A stretch of DNA of 64,000 nt from Trachythela sp. YZ-2020 (taxonomy: Eukaryota > Cnidaria > Anthozoa > Malacalcyonacea > Clavulariidae): positions 124,001 through 188,000 of the forward strand of contig JADLSH010000256.1 of NCBI GenBank assembly GCA_016169945.1. Direction: 5' to 3'. The notes under the pieces are model-generated. The model had not been told where the DNA came from and searched no databases. It saw only the letters and a list, made by a program, of their open reading frames with translations. Below, piece after piece: positions 11,660 to 21,930 of the stretch (positions within the stretch are counted from its first letter, which is position 1; each line of letters opens with the position of its first letter). Both the position numbers and the translations under genes were made by a program.

Positions 11660-12258
11660 TGTGTAGGTCTTGCCATGGAACAGTCTTACGGGACGCCGGG
11701 ACGCGTTAAGATGCGTCCCGTAGCGACGTCCCGGGGTCCCGTTTGACAAAATGTGTAGGTCTTGCCATGGAACAGTCTTACGGGACGTCGGGACGCGTTA
11801 AAATGCGTCCCGTGGCGACATTCCGGGGTCCCGTTTGACAAAATGTATAGGTATCGCCATGGAACAGTCTTACGAGACGTCGGGACGCGTTAAAATGCGT
11901 CCCGTGGCGACGTCCCGGGGTCGCGTTTGACAAAATGTATAGGTATCGCCATGGAACAGTCTTACGGGACGCCGGGGCGCGTTAAGAGGCGTTCCGTGGC
12001 GACGTCCCGGTGTCCCGTTTGACAAAATGTATAGGTATCGCCATGGAACAGTCTTACGGGACGTCGGGACGCGTTAAAATACGTCCCGTAGCGACGTTCC
12101 GGGGTCCCGTTTGACAAACTGTGTAGGTCTTGCCATGGGACAGTCTTACGGGACGTCGGGACGCGTTAAAATACGTCCCGTAGTGACGTCCCGGGGTCCC
12201 GTTTGACAAAATGTATAGGTATCGCCATGGAACAGTCTTACGGAACGTAAGGACACGT
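11660..12258. repeat. Six-copy 92-bp tandem array with strong dyad (plus partial seventh)
   Basis: Unit starts at 11660, 11752, 11844, 11936, 12028, 12120 and a partial at 12212; the period is exactly 92 bp. Each unit is GC-rich against an AT-rich background and contains GGGACGCG-TTAAAAT-GCGTCCC, a 7-8-bp stem, nested in a wider GGGACGTC/GACGTCCC pairing, plus CGCCATGGAACAG. The array occupies the divergent gap between the leftward ORFs (9758-11560) and the rightward ones (12340-13124). By position and form it resembles iterons of an origin or a bidirectional control region; that role is inference. Confidence 0.9.
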
Positions 12259-12339
12259 CTACAGGCTTTTTCAAGGACTTGTTTGTTCGACATAATCATT
12301 AAAAACTGTGTACCCTGAAAAGAGAAATAATTTCGCTCC

Positions 12340-12468
12340 ATGCCACGAACGCGTAAAGACTGTCCTTTGTGCGGAAAGAAAAACCTTTGCAAACTATCCA
12401 ATCATTTGGCAGACATTCACCGGTTATCAAGTGAAGAAAGACGTGTTTATATGAATAACGTCAAGTAA
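12340..12468 (+). CDS. 42-aa single C2H2 zinc-finger protein
   Basis: A small intact ORF from an ATG at 12340 to TAA at 12466. It has one finger, C-x2-C-x10-H-x4-H (CPLCGKKNLCKLSNHLADIH), after a basic MPRTRK start and before a charged tail. Likely a DNA- or protein-binding accessory factor of this element. It is the first rightward gene after the 92-bp array and is followed after 30 bp by the acidic-protein gene, so the two may be co-transcribed. Single-finger proteins of this size are easy to miss; the intact C/H pattern supports a real gene. Confidence 0.6.
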   Translation: MPRTRKDCPLCGKKNLCKLSNHLADIHRLSSEERRVYMNNVK

Positions 12469-12498
12469 TCTTGCGCAGATGAAGAAGACCACGACATT

Positions 12499-13124
12499 AT
12501 GCCCAGAGCAAAAAGAGCTAGAATGGATAATTTCAATGAAGGGGCATCTACCTCTTCTAAATATCACAACGGCGATATTTTCGATAGTGATGATGATAAC
12601 GAGGAAGAATATAACAGCGAAGAAAAAGAGAGCAGCAGCGAAGAAAATGAGAACAGCGAGGAAAATGACAGCAAAGAGGAAAGCGAAGACGGTAATCATC
12701 AAACCAGCGAAGATGGAGAAGACTATGACCCCTGACAAACGTTGATACATGAAGCAAAACTGCAACTTTTGGCTGAACTTCAAGAAAACGTTGAGTGTAT
12801 TGAAAAAGAAAGTTTTAGTGAGGTCGAAGCTAAGAGGCCATCGTTTTCAGCACTTCTTCCAAAACTGACAAAAGAACTAGAAGATGTTTATGTAGACCGG
12901 CTGCTGTGGATGTCACAGATCCAACTCACCAGAAGATTATGCAGACAAGAGATAATTTGATAGCCGTAGATTTCCTCGACCGCGACGAAGCTTTATATTC
13001 CGCAGTAGAAAAGAGAAAATATATTTTCAAGCGTCTGCTAGAAGACAGGCAACATTTCTATGATGATGATGATGATGATGGTGATGATGAAGAAGATGCT
13101 ACTGACTCACAAATTACAAATTAA
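12499..13124 (+). pseudogene. Acidic nuclear-type protein gene with one nonsense codon and one frameshift
   Basis: Residues 1-79 start with MPRAKRARMDN (nuclear-localisation-like) and are mostly D/E/S. An in-frame TGA (12733-12735) is followed in the same frame by coding-like text to about 12900 (LIHEAKLQLLAELQENVE...). The frame then changes, and 12906-13124 continues with PTHQKIMQTRDNL, EALYSAVEKRKYIFKRLLE and an acidic (GAT)n-encoded D run. Continuity of composition and the single poly(A) signal at 13149 argue for one gene broken twice. Family unknown to me; it accompanies the zinc-finger and GRF genes here. Confidence 0.55.
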
Positions 13125-13148
13125 AAATGTAATAGCTATTTGTGTTAA

Positions 13149-13154
13149 AATAAA
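13149..13154 (+). terminator. Polyadenylation signal AATAAA
   Basis: AATAAA lies 25 bp after the stop of the acidic-protein gene and is followed by a T/G-rich stretch (13165-13200). It is consistent with the 3' end of the rightward unit. Confidence 0.5.
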
Positions 13155-13595
13155 GCAGTTGCACCATTCAAGTTGTTTAATCAGTTACTTTTTTCTTAAA
13201 CGGGGCACACTACCCGTATTATACACAAGAATAACTACACTTCCTTAAAAACAGTCCCGCACGAAAAATTTCACTACACCCCTGAAATTATGCCCGAAGA
13301 AAGATGGCTGGTAATTCCTTCGAACGGGAACCCGGGACGCCCTTACAAAAAAAACACCTTGCTGTGAACATATCATACATTGTGAATGTCAACACCAACA
13401 ACAAATGAAGACATAACGTCAAGTAAACGTTTATTAAACTCTTTCATAAAACACGTGATAAAACTACATAATTTACAGGTTTGGTAACTCGTTTATTAAA
13501 TCATCAATAAATTCCGTTTTGAAACAGTTGTCTTTGTTGCAACTACATATTGACGGCATGCTAAAGTTCACGCTAAAATTTGGCTCGTCAGGCGC

Positions 13596-14023
13596 TCATT
13601 CAAAAAACCGAGACGAGTTGTCCTTCTCATTTGGACAGCAATAGAACATACGACCCTTGTTAACTCCTTCCTTTTTGACCTTTCGGGATGCACATGAAAA
13701 CCCATGCTGACAAGTCGGTCTCGTTGCCGGTACCACATCACCCCATACCCAAAATGAACATGAACTCTTTTTGTCAGAACACACGAAAAACGGTCTTCCG
13801 TAACTCTCTTTCATCTCACATGCATTCTTGCAAGCTTATGAATTTCATCACAATGTGGCTGTGGCTGATTCGTAGATCTCCAGGCAGCTATGGCTTTTTC
13901 AAATAGATAACCAGCGTCTTCCGAGCAAAATAAATTACAACTTGGATTTTTACCACAGAACCAAAACGACCCATTTTTCGTTGTCGAACAAGATGCAAGT
14001 TCTCCGTGCAAACACTTCATCAT
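13596..14023 (-). CDS. GRF-type zinc-finger protein, two fingers, possible frame break
   Basis: Two adjoining leftward ORFs. The first (14023-13811, 70 aa, start MMKCLHGE) has a C-x-HG...C...FWFCG..PSCNLFC pattern. The second (13814-13596) has CQHGFSCASR...NKGRMFYCCP, the C-x-HG...C...NxGRxFYxCP signature of GRF zinc fingers, which bind single-stranded DNA in topoisomerase III, NEIL3 and APE2. The ORFs overlap by 4 bp (ATGA), so this is either a stop-start pair or, more likely, one gene with a frameshift near 13811. The final C..W part of finger 2 is cut off. Promoter elements lie at 14107-14251. Confidence 0.7.
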
Positions 14024-14106
14024 TTAGCCTCAACTACAATAAAATCTTGTAAAGTTCTCTCTACGAAAGCTGTGTAAACAATATGCTAAATAATAGCTGC
14101 CTCCTC

Positions 14107-14251
14107 AATTTATACTCCCAGATTATCTGTACGTACGTGTACGTTCGCAAAATGACGTCACACTAATACTAATTACTTCTAATTCCGTACGTACGCAAAT
14201 GGCGGGAAAATTACGATGGATGTACGTTGCTGACGTCATATGGCGGGAAAA
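14107..14251 (-). promoter_or_regulatory. TATA box plus paired CRE and E2F sites upstream of the GRF gene
   Basis: On the minus strand TATAAATT lies at 14114-14107, about 85 bp before the ATG at 14023. Further upstream are TGACGTCA at 14153-14160 and 14231-14238 and GGCGGGAAAA at 14201-14210 and 14242-14251, set in ACGTACGTAC-rich DNA. TGACGTCA is the CRE/ATF consensus and GGCGGGAAA the E2F core; the duplicated CRE-E2F pairing resembles S-phase promoters of small DNA viruses. The sites are seen; the regulation is inferred. Confidence 0.55.
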
Positions 14252-14814
14252 TTCTGCTATATGGGGGGGTTACCTACTTGTGTTACTATCAGACTTCTAT
14301 TAACTCCTAGCTAACGTTGTAAGATTGCAGTGTTTCCTTAATCTGAACTTTTGAAATGTTTTGGTTTCTTTTGCAAAAGAGATGTATTTGTTCAAAGAGA
14401 TTTGTCATTTCGGATCTAGTATGAAAAAAATTGGTAGTATATGATGTGTAGATATCATAAGTGTATAACATAGGTAATGTTATTTCTTGGCAAAGAAAAA
14501 CCTTTTTGCTTTCTTACTTAAATTAACAGATCATCGAGGAAGCAAGGAGAGTAGTCTTGGGAATTGGAGGTTGGGAAGGTAGGGATGAATTTAAGAAAGA
14601 TTGTCTTCAATGGTTGACTGAAGAAATGAGACATTGATCGCATATGCTGAATGGACTTCACCGCTTCTTTAAGCTCTTAATCTACATATACTGTATATAG
14701 CCATCGTGTCTAACCAGAAATTGGCCTGACAAATATACATTAGAAACTATTTATATAGTTTCTAATTTGTAAATGCATGCTAATTATAGGAATTTTACAA
14801 TGTCTTAAAATTAT

Positions 14815-15055
14815 TTTCTTTTACAATCAAACTTTCTCAGTAATAAAATAGCAAATTTTCTTAAGAAATTGTTTCTTACAAATTTCATATATGAGAAAAA
14901 AATCGTATGAATTTCTTAAGAAAATTGTTCTTAAGAAAATGAGTAAGAAAATTTTCTTATTATTCTCCCAAGAAAATTTGGACTTATTTTAAGAAATATT
15001 TCTTAAAATAAGATTTTTTTGCTTAAAACAAGAAAGTGATTTTTTGCTGTGAGAT
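14815..15055. repeat. TTCTTAAGAAA-rich MITE-like sequence, second copy
   Basis: Dense AAGAAA/TTTCTT words ending in TTTTTTGCTGTG at about 15050, matching the block at 5086-5205. It directly abuts LINE RT text at 15061. Non-coding. Confidence 0.45.
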
Positions 15056-15060
15056 TACTG

Positions 15061-15860
15061 GTGTCCCTCCATAGGTTATTGGTGAGGACTTTAAAGCTTT
15101 CCGAGAAACAATTTATCATTGAAGGAATTTAGTTGAAGGGAGAATGATGTTTAAACCAAATTTATTATGGGGAAGCAGGACGTTACTAAGGGTCGCAGAA
15201 ATAGGAAGCTCAAGCCATTTTCGGATACATTTTGCTGCGATACTATCTAGTTTTTCATTTACCCAGGTTTTGCCTATATCGGAAACAGTGAATTGGCAAG
15301 AAATTTTTGTAAGGACATATCGACTGTACAAGAGAATTTTGTTTTTCGGATGTAATGGCAGTTCATGAATTCCATTTAGTATATTAGCTAATATGTCACA
15401 TACTTCAGATTTGTGATCTTCGTCAGACGTGTTAAAGTCGAAGTAGCGACCTAAGTAGCGAAATGATTTACAAATTTCAACACGTGGTACAAGGAAGTTA
15501 TATATTTACAAATAGTTTCGGAAGTTATTGGGTGGATTTTGTAAATTCTTTCTTAATACCAAATGTTGAACATTTATCTACACGTATTATCGTATTGGCC
15601 CACTGACACCAAATTGTAAAGCGATTTCGCAGCATCTGCTTTTCTATTTCTTGGCCACAAAGAACGGCCGCGTCGTCGGCGAACTGGAACCAATGTATTG
15701 GATTTAATGGGATGCCATTTTCACTTAATTTCCAAAATCCAAGTTGACGGTATTTTACGGATTTAATGTGTTGGACAAAAGTATTGAAGGACATATTAAA
15801 TAGAAGAGGGTTGAGACAATCGTCTTGGAGAACGCCACGACCAATTGTAATGAAGGAGCA
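15061..15860 (-). pseudogene. R2-like LINE reverse transcriptase fragment
   Basis: Leftward fragments of the same LINE family as at 1.5-5 kb but from further upstream in the protein. ORF 15794-15525 contains HWFQFADDAAVLCGQE, the F/Y-A-D-D palm motif of reverse transcriptases, and IIRVDKCSTFGIKK. ORF 15331-15116 has the thumb text ending NKFGLNIILPSTKF, matching fragment 2. Between them the frame is lost. The block stops abruptly at both ends. Confidence 0.75.
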
Positions 15861-15894
15861 TAGTCCATACTAATCTATTAGCTAGCAATTCACG

Positions 15895-16080
15895 CAGATG
15901 TTCCCTACTTTAGTATTTTATTTTGTCTAACGCCCAACAATTTTTCTCGTCCGTGGCACGGTACTGCCAGTTAATTGGTTAACAAAACTATCTGGCAGAT
16001 GCGCCCTACTTTCATATTTTTCAGTACTCTGTCTAACGGCAAAGGATTTTACTTGTCAGTGGCAGTGGCGCAGGAACCGG
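15895..16080. repeat. Dispersed 'CTGTCTAACG' minisatellite-type repeat
   Basis: Two imperfect units, each with TATTTTNNTCTAACG, TTTTACTTGTC-like text and a CAGTTAATTGGTTAAC-like join. Related units appear near 33070-33200, 38190-38400 and 38764-38830 (CTCTGTCTAATNCCAGGCA, AATGTGCCCNACCTTG). It looks like a family of short interspersed tandem units. Function unknown. Confidence 0.55.
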
Positions 16081-16203
16081 TGTGCAAATAACCCTCCAAC
16101 TTTTCTTCAAAGTGCCCCGGCTAATTGAATGTGAAAAGTGCCCTTTACTAATAGAAGAGGTGCTCTTAAGAAGTGCCCCTCACCTTGCTTCCTATGCCTA
16201 TGC
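16074..16203 (-). repeat. Dispersed 'GGGCACTTT' repeat, uninterrupted relative of the Polinton target
   Basis: On the minus strand this reads TAGGCATAGGAAGCA...CTTCTTAAGAGC...CTTCTATTAGTAAAGGGCACTTTT, closely matching 43018-43151, the DNA left of the Polinton. Its continuation GGTTCCTGCGCCACTGCC matches the DNA right of the Polinton near 62715 (GGTTCCTACGCAACTACC). It therefore models the empty insertion site. Confidence 0.7.
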
Positions 16204-16639
16204 CAATGGTCAGTGGATGGGTACTTACAGTTAATGGGAAATCCCACCTCCTAGTCATACTCAAAAAACAGTCAATAAAGGAAAAGCGCCCCGTATTTCC
16301 CCACCATTCCTCAAGGTGGGCGAGTAGGGGTTCCAATTGGCAACTGGAATTGAGTATTCGGTGGAATAAGTGCAAATGACAGCTCTGGGTCCCAACAACT
16401 CTTTTTCTTGCAGTGTGGCACACAATCGCCCTCCCCCCTTCTTGATACATACAATAGTATTCTTAGCATTATTTATTGTCAATTTTAACTCCCACTCGCC
16501 CACCTCAGGGAATGGTTGGGCGTTTTTTCTCTATTGACTGTTGCTAAAGCCTGACTATAGGTGGGGAATTTCCATTATGATGGATTCCCGACCATTGAAT
16601 GTGGGCCATATTAATTATGAGGAAACATTTAGGGGCGGC

Positions 16640-17165
16640 TCTACAGCCTAGTCACAGTCTAAGGTTGGCCTGTTAAGCCTGATCTAAACACATGATCTGA
16701 AATATTGAGCAAATTAAATCAAATAGTATCTGTTTTCTTTCGTGCATGTTTGTTTTTCTACACAGTGGCACAATGAAAATAGATGCTGGATTTATTTGAG
16801 AATTTTTTTCTCACAGAATAGCAAAATAATTTGCAATAATTTGAGAAAGAGTGGTTCTGTCCTGCATGGTACAGCATTGTGTTTCAGTATTTGAAAATAT
16901 TGAACAAGAATTTATAAATTTTAAAAGATATTCTTTGTTCAATAAATCAATTGAAATGTCTTTAAATCCTTCCCCAATGGGTTGGGAGATTAGCCAGGGT
17001 TAGTCAGTTCAGTCCTCCTCAGGGAGTCAGGCCAGTGTTTAGCTACACCTCGAGTTACACTTATTCAGAAAGTACTACTTACAATTATATCTAAATACAC
17101 AATGTGTACAGTAATGAATTTACAGACTACCAACTTTTAATATTGAATTAATTCTGTGCAAAAGG
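16640..17165. repeat. Dispersed repeat, copy B (inverted relative of 30-775)
   Basis: Shares the TAGTCACAGTCTAAGGTT, GATCTAAACACATGATCTGA and ACACTTATTCAGAAAGTA blocks with copy A in reverse orientation. Lacks the roughly 150-bp segment found in copy A. Non-coding. Confidence 0.6.
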
Positions 17166-17944
17166 TTTAGTAATTTATATGACTTAATACCTGACTGTCA
17201 TGCTAAAACATCAATATATCTGATGTGTAATTGCTAAACCTAAAATTCTGCAGCTTTTTAATCCTAAATTCCTTATAATTTGCACAGAATTTAGCCAAGG
17301 CTTCTATTTACACAGAGCGATAAAAATAACAACGAGCGTGACGTAGATTGGGTAGAAAATTAGTCATTGCCGCCATGACAATAAAATTTCTCGAGGAAGT
17401 GAATTTGATACCGAACTACCGGCATGCATTGGGCCAAAGTTCCATTACCTAATAGGCCTATTTGGCGGGAAAATAGAAAACAAACCACATAAATTCACTA
17501 TATGAACATTTCGATTCTGAAAAAATATGTGACACATTATTATTTAGTGGGATATGGGATATGGCAATAGTATATTGGTTTTCCTTATTTGAAACTTTTT
17601 TTTAAATTATGTGTCAAACGTTTTCTTGAATATCTTGACAGAAATCATTATACAGTGAACTGTCCGCTATCTTGCTCTCTTGTGTATGTGTCTGTTACTT
17701 CACAACCAAAATCACGCATATTTTTCTAAAGAAACATTGATCAATATGAGTATAAGATTATATAGTACTTATGTCGCTAGTTCAAATATCGAATTGACTG
17801 AGAACATTTTAATCATCTACTAATTGTTATTTTGCAAACTAAGAGCAGATTTATACGCCTCGAATAATTTATCCAAGATGGCGGACATAGACAAAAATAG
17901 TTTTAGAGATAATCTTCAACGTAATATATAATCTTCAATTAACA

Positions 17945-18255
17945 CAGCAAATTCTTATTTTTTTTATTTTATTTTTTTTATTCAACTTCGCCTCAATGGC
18001 AGGGAGTCCACAACAGCGTCAGCCAATTACTGTGGCCCCATTGTTAGTTCCTAAGGGTTAGTATTAGAGGGAGGAAACCGGAGTACCCGGGGAAAACCCT
18101 CGAAGCACAGGAGAGAATCTCAACTTACATGAGTTATTTGAGCACACTGCCGATCTCATGCGAGTACCAACAGTGACCTCGACCTGTTGTGAAACAGGCT
18201 CAACTCAGTGGTAAGAGGCAGCGCGCTAACCGCTTCCGCCACCCGTGCTACCCTA
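17945..18255 (-). mobile_element. tRNA-derived SINE
   Basis: Reading leftward from 18255: TAGCACGGGTGGCGGAAGCG (A-box-like), GCGCGCTGCCTCTTACCACT, and AGGTCGAGGTC (B-box-like), followed by a conserved GGGTACTCCGGTTTCCTCC central block. The 3' end is an A-rich tail, seen as the T-rich run at 17949-17975 on the plus strand. The A/B-box order and tail fit a tRNA-headed SINE. No target duplication was identified with certainty. Confidence 0.65.
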
Positions 18256-20329
18256 ATATATACCACTATAAAATATATTCTACCTTAAAATTGTGACGAA
18301 TCTAGAAATAGTAATTATTCCCTGCCTACGTCTCCTGATTAAGTAAAGGATTTAAAATTTGCGTTTAGTTTCGAACTCTCTCTACCAGTGCATGAATTTC
18401 CGTAAAACAGTTGTTATAATCTTGAACAAAAGTTTAAGTGCTATAATAATATTTTGACGTCAGTTTATTAAATCAGCATACAATATAAACATACGTTTGA
18501 TCAGAATGTAAAAACAACTGACCTGCCATGTTTCAATCCCATCCAAAATATGTTTAAAATTATATACTAGATCGATAACCGATTTCTGAGGTTTGGTTAC
18601 CCGGCGAGAGAACGTTATATACAGTATATAATATACTCCATCATACGTCGCTATCTGAAATAATGTTCACTCTAAAAGTTATAGAATATATCTGCCAGCT
18701 ATACAGATTTATGGGAGCGTTCATTATTTATACCCTATGGTAGGGTGGGACATTTTTGATCAGAGGTAAAAATGTTATGCAGCCCCCCTTTCTTACGCTT
18801 TTGAAAATGAAGATCCCCCTAAGATGCAACTTGATACATGATACAACTTTTTAAAGTATGATCTTTGTAATTTATGTGAATGACTGACTATGGAGAACAT
18901 TTTACAGTATGCCCTTAATGATTATTACGACAATCACTTGCTAATGTATTATAAACAAATTCTTATTTATAATGATTTAATATTAACAATATCAATGTAA
19001 TTTCGTGTAACTCGGCAACTAACATGTTGCCAAATTTCGCAATTCCTAATTTGTTTTTTACATTCGAGATTAATTATCAGGTTGTGTCTTAAAGTCAAGT
19101 ATAACTAACAAAAGGCACTTGCTACCATTCCTAGTATTGGCGGCGAAGGTGTACGTTTATTAGCATGGCATGACCAATTGCCATGGCTAGCTTCGTTTAC
19201 AGCCTAGTTTACAATAGAGTTATGCCAGGATTTCCTGTTGGCAAGGTTAGTCTCCAAGCACGAGTGCGGATTTGGCCTTGTTAACCAAAAATTTCGGAAT
19301 TCGAGGTATTACTGTTTGGACGTACCGTGTTGATTTTACTTTGTGAACTTTTGTGAACTAGTTTTGTTAGATGTAGTTCTTGTTGTTTTTACTTAAAATT
19401 TTAAACAATTTAAAACTTTTATTTTTGCTAAAAATTTCCCATTCAGCCGAGATATTTATAACCAACAAATTTTATTACCACTCCCACCCCTCCCCCCTCC
19501 AACAAGCGTATACCAAACACAAGGTCCCACCCCATTCGACACGCTGAACATTGTATAGCCCTCCTCGTTTTTTCCACCCGACCCTAAGGTATAAATAATG
19601 AACGGTCCTTAAATATTACAGAATTATTATATTGCCCAAAGGACAAACCTTAACTCAATAAATATAGGCTACTTGCTCCGAATAAATATTTATCAGTGTC
19701 CTTGTACGGGTACAAAATAAGATATTTCTTACCTAGAGTTGTAATTTCATGAAGAAGAATTCCATAACTCCAACTACATCAATTAACACACAAACGTTAC
19801 GGTAAATTAGCTAAATGCAAGTTAATGCGCTTGTGCAAATTCCCACGTTCGATTGTTAGGCAAACATTTTGATGGTAGTACCAGATGTTCGTTGAAAAAA
19901 TGATAAGTAAGTTTTAAAATTACAAACTTACATAACAGTGTTGATGGAGAATGTTAGCTAATTTGAATTCTAAAATTGTTATCTGTGTTAGTATTCCAAT
20001 TGCCTCCATGTTGCATTCAGGACACATTTGAGTTTGGTGCTGACTGCATTTCAAAGGCGATCATCTACGTTAGGATCGCGTTTCCTAGCACTATATGGCT
20101 CAAATCTGACTCATTAAAATTCCTACCTATTGTGTTTTTCGTGTGCGTTTTGGCGTTTACTCGTGAACAGTATTTATTGCTGATTAAGAACGATTACTGA
20201 AAGAATGGCTGTTGGCCATGACAATTGGTTATGCAATCTCAATAAATGGGTTGATAATTAGAGGACGAGTTAAATTGAGAAAATAGAAAAACAATAAATT
20301 TTTGGATGATAAAGTGGACATAAACGTAC
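18256..20329. other. Gene-free stretch, probably kinase intron
   Basis: Lies downstream, in transcript orientation, of the last kinase exon I could find (20330-20400). The conserved exon 5 stops mid-domain, so at least one further exon encoding the C-lobe should lie here or further left; I could not identify it. Otherwise plain AT-rich DNA with no motif-bearing ORF. Confidence 0.4.
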
Positions 20330-20400
20330 ACGTCACTAGCTGTTGTGAAACGACCATAAAGTAGACTTTCCAATGCCATCCATTTAACAGGAAGTAAATT
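20330..20400 (-). CDS. Receptor tyrosine kinase exon 5 (P+1 loop)
   Basis: A 71-bp exon. The acceptor TTCTATTTTGTAG ends at 20401, and a GTACGT donor begins at 20329. It encodes NLLPVKWMALESLLYGRFTT and a few more residues, ending in SDV. This is the P+1 loop and start of helix F in tyrosine kinases; the usual APE is ALE, as in several receptor kinases. It starts in phase 0, matching exon 4, and ends after two bases of a codon that would normally begin the conserved SDVW motif. The rest of the C-lobe is not found in the window. Confidence 0.8.
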
Positions 20401-21368
<968 letters not shown>

Positions 21369-21930
21369 TTAAAATAAATAAACAAAGCGTTTTATTTTAC
21401 GAAGGGGCCGTCGTGCAGTGTTGAACTGGTCCGACTAAGTATGGACGGAAAATAACTCTCCTTTGCGATCAACTCAAGGATTTGTTTGTGAATAACCTAT
21501 TTTGCAGGAAAACAAATGTTATATACAAATATGGAATTTGAAAACAGAATGTTAAGATACGAGCATTCTGGCACATATATAATCAAATTTGATAGACAGA
21601 CAATATGGCAACCATATTGAAATATCATATCAGCCTTGTGTTTTTAAGAATGGTTAAGAAAAACTATTATGATGTACAAAGTGTAAAGTTTACTCTTTCC
21701 AGTATTTTATTAGTTGGATGTTTATCAGGCGAAAGTCACGAAATATGATTGCTCACCGCCAACAATTCTGAGTAGATATAAATATGTTGTACATCTAAAA
21801 GTCATCTGACATGCGACATTTACATTTTTCATATATTTAATCAAGCATTTAGTACGTAACATTAGTAGTTCAAGAATATAATAGAACAGATAAATGTTCA
21901 TTTTTTGGTCCCTTTAACACTTGATAAGAC

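Noticed and set aside
12054..12401. 115-aa minus-strand ORF across the 92-bp array
   Set aside because: Runs through tandem repeats and antisense to the 42-aa zinc finger; no independent support.
12427..12783. 118-aa minus-strand hydrophobic ORF
   Set aside because: Antisense of the acidic (GAA/GAT-rich) coding region; the apparent membrane segments come from TTC/TTT complements.
16166..16503. Overlapping 80-94-aa minus-strand ORFs
   Set aside because: Partly overlap a dispersed repeat, have no domain and no codon signal.
17300..17540. GTGACGTAG and TTTGGCGGGAAAATA sites resembling the promoter at 14.15 kb
   Set aside because: No gene with a recognisable product starts nearby on either strand, so a promoter cannot be supported.
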